Shown: piece after piece, positions 35,743 to 49,185 of the stretch
Layout: each line of letters starts with the position of its first letter
Numbering within the stretch: position 1 is the stretch's first letter
Assembly (NCBI RefSeq): GCF_910591885.1
Contig: NC_063273.1
Span: 13,236,501-13,300,500, forward strand
DNA length: 64,000 nt
Source of the DNA: Bombus terrestris
Taxonomy: Eukaryota; Arthropoda; Insecta; Hymenoptera; Apidae
Direction of reading: 5' to 3'
The notes under the pieces: model-generated
Databases searched by the model: none
What the model was told of the DNA's origin: nothing
Seen by the model: only the letters and a program-made list of their open reading frames with translations
Made by a program: the position numbers and the translations under genes

Positions 35743-38627
35743 GGATACTGCAGATAAACCTCAATAGATGCAAGCTGGCGCAGGACATGATGCACCAATG
35801 CGCGATCGAACTTAGGCCGGATATAATAATAATTTCCGAGCCGAACAGGCAGCTACCGCACTGGTTTAATGACACCAAAGGAGACGCCTCGATATGGGTC
35901 ACACTCCTCAATGGCAAGCTGCCTGATGAAGCATCGGAGGTCACGAGCGACGGGATAGTGGGCGTCCGTGTTGGCGACGTCTTCTGCTTCAGCGGATACT
36001 GTTCGCCCAACATAAACAAGCCAGCATACTGCAAATACATAGACACGCTGTCGGCTATGACGAAGAGTGTTACTAGAAGACACGACAAGGTCGTCGTGGC
36101 CGGAGACTTCAACGCAAAGTCAACCTGTTGGGGAGGATCGACCACAGACAAGAGAGGGAGAGTCTTAATGGAGGCACTAAGCGCCCACCGGGTGTTTCCA
36201 TTGAGGCTCAAGGAAAAGTACACCTTCTTCATGAACGGGAAGACGAGCTTCCCCGACATAATGAGCGTATCCAACAAGGTCAGCGAGATACACGCCGGAA
36301 GCGCGGTCTTAGACAAATACTCGGCCTCGGACCATCTGTACGTGCTCCACAGGTTTAAGACGAGAAGGACCCGAACCGTATCGAAGTTCTACAGGTACGT
36401 GACCAAGGACATGTCGCCGGAGGAGTTCCTGAGCAGATTCGACGTCACACTGAAGAAGGAGGACCTCTACGCGGCTAGCGGTGAGGATGGGGCCGAGCTC
36501 TTGCAAAAGAGCATAGAAGGTGCGTGCGAAGGGATGCTAAGGAAGTCGAACGGCGCAGCGAGCCACAAGTACGCGAACTACTGGTGGAACCAGAGGATCG
36601 CGGAACTGAGAGCGCAGGCGCACAAAGCGCTCAGGAAGGTGACGAGAGAAAGAAAGAAGAACGCCGGCAACACCGAGCCCCTCGTCAACGCCTTCAAGGA
36701 GATCCGTAGGCAGTTAAAAAAGGAGATCGCCTGTAGCAAAAAAACAGCTTGGGCTGTATACTGCAAGATACTGGAGAGCGACCCTTGGGGCAAACCCTAT
36801 CGCACGGTCATGAAGAAGTGTAAAAGCAAGGGACCAACAAACGACATGCCGATCGACATGTTGAAGGCAGTCCTACAGAGGCTATTCACCCTGGGACACG
36901 GACCCCCCAATTATGAGGGCCGCGAAGAGGCAGAGCACGAAGAAGAAGGAGATATTAGCCTCAGCGTCGCCATCGGCGAAGGCGATGTCGTCGATGCCGC
37001 CGGAAGAATGAACTCCAAGAAGGCTGCAGGAGTCGATGGCGTGCCGGGCGAGATCGCGAAGCTGGTAGCGAGTCGCAGGAGCGAGCTCGTGACAAGAGCG
37101 TTCAACGGCATCACCGAATCAGGAAGGATCCCAGACAGCTGGAAGACGGCCAGAGTAATACTGCTAAGGAAACCGGGAAAGGATCCCAGTCTCCCCAACG
37201 CGTACCGGCCGATAAGCATACTCCCAACCATGAGCAAGATCTGGGAAAAATGCTTTAAGAGGATCATCGAGAGATGCATCGGGACGGACCCGTTCCATCG
37301 GAGGCAATATGGCTTCAGAAGGAAGAGGAGCACAGTAGATGCCATCACGCAGGTGATGAAGTTTGCCAACATCTGCAAACAGAAGAAGGTAATATGCGTG
37401 ATGATCACCCTGGATATTAGCAATGCCTTCAATTCGCTCAGCTGGAAGAGCATATACGAGGAATTTGACAAGAGGAAGCTGCCATGGAAGGTCAAAAGAC
37501 TAATCGGCAGTTACCTATCCGGAAGGAGGATCATCGTGAGCAACCAGCACGGCACGGTGGAGCACGAGGTGGCGGCGGGAGTCCCGCAGGGATCCATCCT
37601 CGGACCATTCCTGTGGAACTTGGTATACGACCGGTTGCTCGAGAGACTCGACAACATGCCAATGGTCAGAGCAACCGCCTTCGCGGATGATCTGGCCATC
37701 ACATGTTCCGTCGGGAGGAGCGAAGATGCCTCCGCCAAGGTCAACACGATGCTAAGGATCGCCAACGATTGGTGCATGAGTGTCGGGCTCACCCTGGCGA
37801 GGGAAAAGACGGAGGTTATGCTCATCACAAGCTTGCGAGTGCCGAGAGTGGTGAAACTCAGGTTGGGCCCCTCGGACATCGAAACGGTCGACCGCATCAG
37901 GTATCTCGGAGTCGTCATCGACTCCAGTCGGAGGTTCGGTGCGCATATCGAGATGGTGTGTAACAGAGCCGACAAGTTAATAGGAGCCCTTAGGGGAATC
38001 CTACCCAACATCAATTGGCCGCCCAGCCTGGCTCGTAGGCTCTACTACAATGTGTGGGAGTCCATCGTAACCTATGGAGCACCGGTGTGGGCTAGAGCAG
38101 CGAATACCGATAAGAACAGGAAAAAGCTGAAACGAGCACAACGAACGGCCCTGTGCATAACAACGACGGCATACCGTACCGTCTCCCACGCGGCACTTTG
38201 TGTGTTGACCGGGAATCTCCCGATCTACATAAAGATAAAGATGCTCGGAGAGACCTACGAGAGGAACAAGAACCATGGGACCAGGATTGGCACGGAGGAC
38301 GGCTCCAAGCTGAAGGAGGAACTGGAGGCGATTCGCAAGAAGGCCCAAGAGGATTGGCAGAAGGAGTGGAACAACTACAAAAAAGAAAATATCACAAAGA
38401 AGCTAATACCGAGTGCGTTGCTATTTACCAAAAAGAAGATGGACATCGATCACCACACCATGCAGCTGCTAACCGGGCATGGGAGCTTCGGTGTCTATAG
38501 GAAAAGGATTGGCAGGGACAGCGACAGCAACTGCCTCGACTGCGGAGACCCGAACGACGATGCAGAGCACGCCCTATTCGCGTGCCCGAAGTGGACGGAC
38601 AGAAGGATCGAGCTGGAGAACGCTTAG
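35739..38627 (+). CDS. ORF2, endonuclease-reverse transcriptase of R1-clade element (copy 2), ends at an in-frame UAG
   Basis: The domains and catalytic residues match copy 1: endonuclease E34, GDFNAK at 122-127 and SDH at 197-199; reverse transcriptase D559 and FADD at 648-651; C-terminal knuckle C932-C935-H944-C949. The single amino-acid difference seen is Arg for Gly at residue 291, in the linker between endonuclease and reverse transcriptase. The same TAG ends the frame at codon 963 (38625-38627), so the stop predates the duplication. Enzyme activity up to the knuckle looks intact by motif; whether the truncated protein retrotransposes cannot be told from sequence. Confidence 0.92.
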   Translation: MRILQINLNRCKLAQDMMHQCAIELRPDIIIISEPNRQLPHWFNDTKGDASIWVTLLNGKLPDEASEVTSDGIVGVRVGDVFCFSGYCSPNINKPAYCKYIDTLSAMTKSVTRRHDKVVVAGDFNAKSTCWGGSTTDKRGRVLMEALSAHRVFPLRLKEKYTFFMNGKTSFPDIMSVSNKVSEIHAGSAVLDKYSASDHLYVLHRFKTRRTRTVSKFYRYVTKDMSPEEFLSRFDVTLKKEDLYAASGEDGAELLQKSIEGACEGMLRKSNGAASHKYANYWWNQRIAELRAQAHKALRKVTRERKKNAGNTEPLVNAFKEIRRQLKKEIACSKKTAWAVYCKILESDPWGKPYRTVMKKCKSKGPTNDMPIDMLKAVLQRLFTLGHGPPNYEGREEAEHEEEGDISLSVAIGEGDVVDAAGRMNSKKAAGVDGVPGEIAKLVASRRSELVTRAFNGITESGRIPDSWKTARVILLRKPGKDPSLPNAYRPISILPTMSKIWEKCFKRIIERCIGTDPFHRRQYGFRRKRSTVDAITQVMKFANICKQKKVICVMITLDISNAFNSLSWKSIYEEFDKRKLPWKVKRLIGSYLSGRRIIVSNQHGTVEHEVAAGVPQGSILGPFLWNLVYDRLLERLDNMPMVRATAFADDLAITCSVGRSEDASAKVNTMLRIANDWCMSVGLTLAREKTEVMLITSLRVPRVVKLRLGPSDIETVDRIRYLGVVIDSSRRFGAHIEMVCNRADKLIGALRGILPNINWPPSLARRLYYNVWESIVTYGAPVWARAANTDKNRKKLKRAQRTALCITTTAYRTVSHAALCVLTGNLPIYIKIKMLGETYERNKNHGTRIGTEDGSKLKEELEAIRKKAQEDWQKEWNNYKKENITKKLIPSALLFTKKKMDIDHHTMQLLTGHGSFGVYRKRIGRDSDSNCLDCGDPNDDAEHALFACPKWTDRRIELENA

Positions 38628-38885
38628 GGCGGGAAGATAGACGTGGGCAATCTGATCGCCACGGTGACCGCCAAGGACGAGAGCTGGAATAAATTCAGGC
38701 AATTCTGCAAGACCGTCATGTGTCACAGGAGGGTGACAGTGAGGGCCTGGGAAGAGGCAAGGAGGAGAACGAGCGAAACAACAACTACGCGGAGCAATGA
38801 GGGCAAGATCATGAAACAACGGCAAACCGTAGAAGGAGACCAGCCCAGTATTCTGAACTGGCTGAGAGGACGACATGAGCAGTAA
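38628..38885 (+). pseudogene. ORF2 C-terminal continuation beyond the UAG (copy 2)
   Basis: These are 85 in-frame codons to TAA at 38883-38885, with the same translation as 25857-26114 in copy 1. There are no further stops or frameshifts, so either the UAG is recent or the tail is still under selection through readthrough. Confidence 0.75.
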
Positions 38886-38993
38886 CTGCCCGAAGAAGTA
38901 GACACAACGGGGCACGAAAGGACAACTCTGATGACTGCCGACAGGTTTTACCGGGGTTGTCTGCCCCCTAAGCGGAGGAAGAAGGAGGAGGAA
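38886..38993 (+). other. 3'UTR of element copy 2
   Basis: This 108-bp sequence shows no difference from the copy 1 3'UTR by eye. It has the GGTTTTACC motif, the short GGGG/CCCC hairpin (38953-38967) and the purine-rich end without a poly(A) tail. Confidence 0.6.
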
Positions 38994-39008
38994 AACGTAA
39001 TAGTACAT
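38994..39008 (+). repeat. Target-site duplication, right, element copy 2
   Basis: AACGTAATAGTACAT is an exact repeat of 33315-33329. It is followed by AAAGTTAAACG as at the empty site. Confidence 0.9.
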
Positions 39009-40417
39009 AAAGTTAAACGTTGTAACATAATAATACATAACGTTATACGTTGTAACGTAATAGTATTTAACGCTTTACGTCATATAGTGGTCCAATATAA
39101 CGATATTCGATGTAAGGTAATAGTATGTAACGTTATACATCACATAGTGATCCAATATAATGTTATACGTTGTAACTTAATAGATCATAACTTGATACGT
39201 TATTACGTAATAGTATATAACGTTAGACACCATATAGTGATCCAATATAACGTTATACGATGTATCGTAATAGTACATAACGTTATACGTTGTAACGTAA
39301 TAGTATATAACCTTATACATCAAATAGTGATCCTATTACATCCTTATACATCAAATAGTGATAATATTATACGTAATAACGTAATAGTACATAACGTTAT
39401 ACGTTGTAACGCAATAGTATATAACGTTTTACGTCATATAGTGATCTAATATAACGTTATACGTTATAACGTAATAGTACATAACGTTATACGTGGTAAC
39501 GTAATAGTATGTAACGTTATACATCATATAGTGATCCAATCTAACGTTATACTTTCCAACATAATAGTACATAACGTTTCACGTTGTAACGTCATAGTAT
39601 TTAACGTTACACATCATATAGTGATCCAATAAAACGTTGTACGTTATAACGTAGTAGTACATAACGATATACGTTATTACGTAATAGTATATGACGTTAT
39701 ACATCATATAGTGATCCAATTTAACGTTATACGCTATAACGTAATAGTACATAAAGTTAAACGTTGTAACATAATAATACATAACGTTATACGTTGTAAC
39801 GTAATAGTATATAACGTTTTACGTCATATAGTGGTCCAATATAATGTTATACGTTGTAACTTAATAGATCCTAACTATATACGTTATTACGTAATAGTTA
39901 ATAACGTTACACATCATATAGTGATCAAATATAACGTTATACGTTATAACGTAATAGTACATAACGTTATACGTTGTAACGTCATAGTATATAACGTTTT
40001 ACATCATATAGTGATCCAATATAACGTTACTCGATGTAACGTAATAGTATATAACCTTATACATCAAATAGTGATAATATTATATGTAATAACGTAATAG
40101 TACATAATGATATACGTTGTAACGTAATAGTATATAACGTCTTACGTCATATAGTGATCTAATATAACGTTATACGTTATAACGTAGTAGTACATAACGT
40201 TATACGTTGTAACGTAATAGTAAATAACCTTATACATCAAATAGTGATCCTATTACATCCTTATACATCAAATAGTGATAATATTATATGTAATAACGTA
40301 ATAGTACATAACGTTATACGTTGTAACGTAATTTTATATAACGTTACACATCATATAGCGATCCAATATAACGTTATACGTTATAACGTAATAGTACATA
40401 ACGTTATACGTTATAAC

Positions 40418-43070
40418 GTAATAGTACATAGCGTTATACGTTATTACGTAATAGTATTTAACGTTATACGTTGTAACGTAATAATACATAACGTCATACG
40501 TTGTAACGTAATAGTATTTAACGTTATACGTCATATAGTTATCCCAATATAGCTTTATACGTTATAACGTAATAGTACCTAACGTTATACGTTGTAACGT
40601 AATAGTATATAACGTTTTACGTCATATAGTGATGCAATATAACGTTATTCGATGTAACGTAATAGTATGTAACGTTAAACAACATATAGTGATCCAATAT
40701 AACGTTATACGTTATAACGTAATGGTACATAACGTTATACGTTATAACGTAATACTACATAACGTTCTACGTTGTAACGTAATAGTATATAACCTTATAC
40801 ATCATATAGGAACCAATATATCGTTATACGCTATAACGTAATAGTACGTAACGTTATACGTTATAACGTAATAGTACATAACGTTATACGTTGTAACGTA
40901 ATAATACATAACGTCATACGTTGTAACGTAATAGTATTTAACGTTATACGTCATATAGTGATCCCAATATAGCGTTATACGTTATAACGTAATAGTACCT
41001 AACGTTATACGTTGTAACGTAATAGTATATAACGTTTTACGTCATATAGTGATGCAATATAACGTTATTCGATGTAACGTAATAGTATGTAACGTTAAAC
41101 AACATATAGCGATCCAATATAACGTTATACGTTATAACGTAATAGTACATAACGTTATACGTTATAACGTAATAGTACATAACGTTACACGTTATAACGT
41201 AATACTACATAACGTTATACGTTGTAACGTCATAGTATATAACCTTATACATCATATAGTGAACCAATATACCGTTATACGCTATAACGTAATAGTACGT
41301 AACGTTATACGTTATAACGTAATAGTACATAACGTTATACGTTGTAACGTAATAATACATAACGTCATACGTTGTAACGTAATAGTATTTAACGTTATAC
41401 GTCATATAGTGATCCCAATATAGCGTTATACGTTATAACGTAATAGTACCTAATGTTATACGTTGTAGCGTAATAGTATATAACGTTTTACGTCATATAG
41501 TGATCCAATATAACGTTATTCGATGTATCGTAATAGTATGTAACGTTATACGTTATAACGTAATAATACATAACGTTATACGTTGTCACGTAATAGTATA
41601 TAACGTTTTACGTCATATAGTGATCCCAATATAGCGTGATACGTTATAACGTAATAGCACCTAACGTTATACGTTGTAACGTAAGAGTATATAACGTTTT
41701 ACGTCATACAGTGATCCAATATAGCGTTATTCGATGTAACGTAATAGTATCTAACGTTATACGTTATAACGTAATAATACATAACGTTATACGTTGTAAC
41801 GTAATACTATATAACGTTTTACTTCATATAGTGATCTAATATAACGCTATACGTTATAACGTAATAGTACATAACGTTAAACGTTGTAACGTAATAGTAT
41901 GTAACGTTAAACATCGTATAGTCATCCAATATAACGTTATACGTTTTAACATAATAGTACATTACGTATCACGTTGTAACGTAATATTATATAACGTTAC
42001 ACATCATATTACGATCCAATATAACGTTATACGTTATAACGTAATAGTACATAACGTTATACGTTATAACGTAATAGTACATAACGTTACACGTTATAAC
42101 GTAATACTACATAACGTTATACGTTGTAACGTATTAGTATATAACCTTATACATCATATAGTGAACCAATATATCGTTATACGTTATAACGTAATAGTAC
42201 GTAACGTTATACGTTATAACGTAATAGTACATAACGTTATACGTTGTAACGTAATAATACATAACGTCATACGTTGTAACGTAATAGTATTTAACGTTAT
42301 ACGTCATATAGTGGTCCCAATATAGCGTTATACGTTATAACGTAATAGTACCTAACGTTATACGTTGTAGCGTAATAGTATATAACGTTTTACGTCATAT
42401 AGTGGTCCAATATAACGTTATTCGATGTATCGTAATAGTATGTAACGTTATACGTTATAACGTAATAATACATAACGTTATACGTTGTAACGTAATAGTA
42501 TATAACGTTTTACGTCATATAGTGATCTAATATAACGTTATAAGTTATAACGTAATAGTACATAACGTTATACGTTGTAACGTAATAGTATATAACGTTT
42601 TAGGTCATATAGTGATCCAATATAACGTTATTCGATGTAACGTAATAGTATGTAACGTGATACGTTATAACGTAATACTACATAACGTTATACGTTGTAA
42701 CGTAATAGTATATAACCTTATACATCATATAGTGAACCAATATATCGTTATACGTTATATCGTAATAGTACATAACGTTATACGTTATAACGTAATAGTA
42801 CATAACGTAATACGTTGTAACGTAAAAATACATAACGTTATACGTTGTAACGTAATATTACATAACCTTATACATCATATAGTGAACCGATATATCGTTA
42901 TACGTTATAATGTAATAGTACATATCGTTATACGTTGTAACGTATAGTACATAACGTTATACGTTGTAACGTAATAATACATAACGTTATACGTTGTAAC
43001 GTGATAGTATATAACGTTTTACGTTATATAGTGATCTAATATAACGTTATACGTTATAACGTAATAGTAC
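40418..43070 (+). repeat. 12.77-kb tandem unit, truncated copy 3
   Basis: The first 2.65 kb of the unit is repeated a third time (matching 27647-30300, offset 12771, then 12770 after a 1-bp deletion at about 40809). The match stops inside a monomer after GTAATAGTAC. The next bases (CTAACG...) match a different part of the array near 4219. This copy ends well before the position of an element. Differences from copy 2 include changes at about 41658 and 41823. Confidence 0.88.
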
Positions 43071-43580
43071 CTAACGTTATACGTTGTAGCGTAATAGCAT
43101 ATAACGTTTTACGTCATATAGTGATCCAATATAACGTTATTCGATGTAACGTAATAGTATGTAACGTTATACATCAAACAGTGATCCAATGTAATATTAT
43201 ACGTAATAACGTAATAGTACATAACGTTATACGTTGTAACGTAATAGTACTTGACGTAATACGTTGTAACGTAAAAATACATAACGTTATACGTTGTAAC
43301 GTAATAGTATATAACGTTTCACGTCATATAGTAATCCAATATATCATTATTCGTTGTAACGTTATAGTAAGTAACGTTATACATCATATATTGATCCAAT
43401 ATAATGTTATACGTTATAACCTAATAGATCATAACTTTATGCGTTATTACGTAATACTTTATAACGTTAAACACCATATAGTGATCCAATATAACGTTAT
43501 ACGTTGTAACGTAATAGTACATAACGTTATACGTTGTAACGTAATAATGCATAACGTTATACGTTGTAACGTAATAGTAT
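43071..43580. repeat. Satellite segment related to about 4219-4730
   Basis: Right after the truncated third unit, the monomer order matches the left block at an offset of 38852 (for example 43121 against 4269). A few substitutions separate them (43169 T/C, about 43253 and 43353). This identifies the other partner of the recombination junction at 43070/43071. Confidence 0.75.
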
Positions 43581-43719
43581 AAAACGTTTTACGTCATGTA
43601 GTGATGCAATATAACGTTATTCGATGTAACGTAATAGTATGTAACGTTATACATCAAATAATGATCCAATATAATATTATACGTAATAACGTAATAGTAC
43701 ATAACGTTTCACGTTGTAA

Positions 43720-44635
43720 CGTAATAGTCTGTAACGTTATACATCATATAGTGATCCAATATAACGTTATACGTTATAACGTAATAGTACATAACGTTAT
43801 ACATTATAACGTGATAGTACATAACGTTATACGTTGTAACGTAATGGTATATAACGTTACACATCATATTGTGATCCAATATAACGTTATACGTTATAAC
43901 GTAATAGTACCTAACGTTATACGTTGTAACGTAATAGTATATAACGTTTTACGTCATATAGTGATCCAATATAACGTTATTCGATGTAACGTAATAGTAT
44001 GTAACGTTATACGTTATAACGTAATAATACATAACGTTATACGTTGTAACATAATAGTTTACAACGTTTTACGTCATATAGTGATCTAATATAACGTTAT
44101 ACGTTATAACGTAATAGTACATAGCGTTATACGTTGTAACGTCATAGTATATAACGTTTTACGTCATATAGTGATCCAATATATCGTTATTCGATGTAAC
44201 GTAATAGTATGTAACGTTATACATCAAATAGTGATCCAATGTAGTATTATACGTAATAACGTAATAGTACATAACGTTATACGTTGTAACGTAATAGTAC
44301 ATAACGTAATACGCTGTAACGTAAAAATACATAACGTTATACGTTGTAACGTAATAGTATATAACGTTTCACGTTATATAGTAATCCAATATATCATTAT
44401 TCGATGTAACGTTATAGTAAGTAACGTTATACATCATATAGTGATCCAATATAATGTTATACATTATAACCTAATAGATCATAACTTTATGCGTTATTAC
44501 GTAATACTTTATAACGTTAAACACCATATAGTGATCCAATATAACGTTATACGTTATAACGTAATAGTACATAACGTTATACGTTGTAACGTAATAGTAT
44601 GTATCATTACACATCATATAGTGATCCAATAAAAC
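43720..44635. repeat. Satellite segment related to about 62356-63271
   Basis: Monomer order and rare variants (CATATTGTGATCC, GTAGTATTATACG, TGTATCATTA) match at a constant offset of 18636. It is one of the longer-range duplicated blocks in the right array. Confidence 0.75.
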
Positions 44636-46219
44636 GTTATACGATATAACGTAGTAGTACATAACGATATACTTTATTACGTAATAGTATATAACGTTAT
44701 ACATCATATAGTGATCCAATATAACGTTACACGTTATTATGTAATAGTACGTAACGATATACATCATATAGTGATCCAATATAACGTTATACGTTATAAC
44801 GTAATAGTACATAGCGTTATACCTTATTACGTAATAGTATTTAACATTATACGTCATATAGTGATTCTAATATAGCGTTATACGTTATAACGTAATAGAG
44901 GATAACGTTATACGTTGTAACGTAATAGTATATAACGTTTTACGTCATATAGTGATCCAATATAACGTTATTCGATGTAACGTAACAGTATGTAACGTTA
45001 TACGTTATAACCTAATACCACATAACGTTATACGTTGTAACGTAATAGTATATAACGTTATACGTTGTAACGTAATTGTACATAACGTTTTACGTCATAT
45101 AGTGATCTAACATAACGTTATACGTTATAACGTAATAGTACATAACGTTATACGTTGTAACGTAATAGTATGTAACGTTAAACATCATATAGTCATCCAA
45201 TATAACGTCATACGTTCTAACATAATAGTACATAACGTTTCATGTTGTAACGTAATATTATATAACATTACACATCATATAGTGATCCAATATAACGTTA
45301 TACGTTATAACGTAATAGTACATAACGTTATACATTATAACGTAATAATACATAACCTTATACGTTGTAACGTAATGGCATATAATGTTACACATCATAT
45401 TGTGATCCAATATAACGTTATACGTTATAACGTAACAGTACATAACGTTATACAGTATAACGTAATAGTATGTAACGTTATACATCATATAGTGATCCAA
45501 TATAACGTTATACGTTATAACGTAATAGTACATAACGTTATACGTTCTAACATAATAGTGCATAACGTTTCACGTTGTAACGTAATAGTATGTAACGTTA
45601 TACATCATATAGTGATCCAATATAACGTTATACGTTATAACGTAACAGTACATAACGTTATACACTATAACGTAATAGTACATAACGTTATACGTTGTAA
45701 CAGAATAGTATATAACGTTATACATCATATAGTGATCCAATATAACGTTATACGTTATAAAGTAATAGTACATAGCGTTATACGTTATTACGTAATAGTA
45801 TTTAACATTATACGTCATATGGTGATCCTAATATAGCGTTATACGTAATAACGTAATAGTACATAACGTTATACGTTGTAACGTAATAGTATAAAACGTT
45901 TTACGTCATGTAGTGATGCAATATATCGTTATTCGATGTAACGTTATAGTATGTAACGTTATACATCATATAGTGATCCAATATATCATTATTCGATGTA
46001 ACGTTATAGTAAGTAACGTTATGCATCATATAGTGATCCAATATAATGTTATACGTTATAACCTAATAGATCATAACTTTATGCGTTATTACGTAATACT
46101 TTATAACGTTAAACACCATGTAGTGATCCAATATAACGTTATACGTTATAACGTAATAGTACATAACGTTATACGTTATAACGTAATAGTACATAACGTT
46201 ATACGATCTAACGTAATAG

Positions 46220-46836
46220 TATGTAACGTTATACATCATATAGTGATCCAATATAATCTTATGCGTTATGACGTAATAGTACATAACGTTATACGTTATA
46301 ACGTAATAGTACATAACGTTATACGTTGTAACGTAATAATACATAACGTCATACGTTGTAACGTAATACTATATAACGTTTTACGTCATATAGTGATCTA
46401 ATATAACGTTATAAGTTATAACGTAATAGTACATAACGTTATACGTTGTAACGTAATAGTATGTAACGTTATACATCATATAGTGATCCAATATAACGTT
46501 ATACGTTCTAACATAATAGTACATAATGTTTTACGTTGTAACGCAATAGTATGTAACGTTATACATCATATAGTGATCCAATATAGCGTTATGCGTTATA
46601 ACGTAATAGTACATAACGTTATACGTTGTAACGTCATAGTATATAACGTTTTACGTCATATAGTGATCCAATATAACGTTATTCGATGTAACGTAATAGT
46701 ATGTAACGTTAAACACCATATCGTGATCCAATATAACGTTATACGTTATAGCGTAATAGTACATAACGTTATACGTTGTAACGTAATGGTATATAACGTT
46801 ACACATCATATAGGGATCCAATATAACGTTATACGT
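46220..46836. repeat. Satellite segment related to about 7523-8139
   Basis: This segment matches the left block at an offset of 38697, including the rare GCGTTATGCG, CGCAATAG and CATATAGGGATCC variants. The copies diverge at about 46837/8140. Confidence 0.75.
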
Positions 46837-49185
46837 AATAACGTAATAGTACATAACGTTTCACGTTGTAACGTAATAGTATGTAACGTTATACGTTGTA
46901 ACGTAATGGTATATAACGTTACACATCATATTGTGATCCAATATAACGTTATACGTTATAACGTAACAGTACATAACGTTATACATTATAACGTAATAGT
47001 ATGTAACGTTATACATCATATAGTGATCCAATATAATATTATACGTAATAACGTAATAGTACATAACGTTACACGTTGTAACGTAATAGTACATAACGTA
47101 ATAGGTTGTAACGTAAAAATACATAACGTTATACGTTGTAACGTATTAGTATATAACGTTTCACGTCATATAGTGATCTAATATAGCGTTATACGTTATA
47201 AAGTAATAGTACATATCGTTATACGTTATTACGTAATAGTATTTAACGTTATACGTCATATGGTGATCCTAATATAGCGTTATACGTAATAACGTAATAG
47301 TACATAACGTTATACGTTGTAACGTAATAGTATATAACGTTTTACGTCATATAGTGATGCAATATATCGTTATTCGATGTAACGTTATAGTATGTAACGT
47401 TATACATCATATAGTGATCCAATATAATCTTATGCGTTATAACGTAATAGTACATAACGTTATACGTTATAACGTAATAGTACATAACGTTATACGTTGT
47501 AACGTAATAATACATAACGTCATACGTTGTAACGTAATAGTATATAACGTTTTACGTCATATAGTGATGCAATATATCGTTATTCGATGTAACGTTATAG
47601 TATGTAACGTTATACATCATATAGTGATCCAATATAACGTCATACGTTCTAGCATGATAGTACGTAACGTTTCACGTTGTAACGTAATATTATATAACAT
47701 TACACATCATATAGTGATCCAATATAACGTTATAAGTTATAACGTAATAGTACATAGCGTTATACGTTATTAAGTAATAGTATTTAACGTTATACGTCAT
47801 ATAGTCATTCTAATATAGCGTTATACGTTATGACGTAATAGAGGATAACGTTATACGTTGTAACGTAATAGTATATAACGTTTTACGTCATATAGTGGTC
47901 CAATAAAACGTTATCCGATGTGAGGTAATAGTATGTAACGTTATACATCATATAGTGTTCCAATATAATGTTATACGTTGTAACTTAATAGATCATAACT
48001 TTATACGTTATCACGTAATACTATATAACGTTATACGTTGTAACGTAATAATACATAACGTTATACGTTGTAACGTAATAGTATATAACGTTTTCCTTCA
48101 TATAGTGATCTAGTATAACGTTATACGTTATAACGTAATAGTACATAACGTTATACGTTGTAACGTAATAGTATGTGACGTTATACATCGTATAGTGATC
48201 CAATATAACGTTATACGTTATAACGTAATAGTATATAACGTTATACATCATATAGTGGTCCAATTTAACGTTATACGCTATAGCGTAATAGGACATAAAG
48301 TTAAACGTTGTAACATTATAATACATAACGTTATACGTTGTAACGTAATAGTACATAACGTTATACGTTGTAACGTAATAAAATACATAACGTTATACGT
48401 TGTAACGTAATAGTACATAACGTTGTACGTTGTAACGTAATAGTATGTAACGTTATACATCATATAGTGATCCAATATAACGTTATACGTTGTAACGTAA
48501 TAATACATAACGTTATACGTTGTAACGTAATAGTATATAACGTTTTACGTCATATAGTGATCTAGTATAACGTTATACGTTATAACGTAATAGTACATAA
48601 CATTATACGTTGTAACGTAATAGTATGTAACGTTATACATCATATAGTGATCCAATATAACGTCATACGTTCTAACATAATAGTACATAACGTTTCACGT
48701 TGTAACGTAATATTATATAACATTACACATCATATAGCGATCCAATATAACGTTATACGTTATAACGTAATAGTACATAACGTTATACATTATAACGTAA
48801 TAGTACATAACGTTATACGTTGTAACGTAATGGTATATAATGTTACACATCATATAGGGATCCAATATAACGTTATACGTTATAACGTAATAGTACATAT
48901 CGTCATACGTTATTACGTAATAGTTTTTAACGTTATACGTCATATAGTGATCCTAATATAACGTTATACGTTATAACGTAGTAGTACACAACGTTATACG
49001 TTGTAACGTAATAGTACATAACGTAATACGTAGTAACGTAAAAATACATAACGTTATACGTTGTAACGTAATAGTATATAACGTTTTACGTCATATAGTG
49101 ATCCAATATAACGTTATTCGGTGTAACGTAATAGTATGTAACGATATACATCATATAGTGAACCGATATATCGTTATACGTTATA

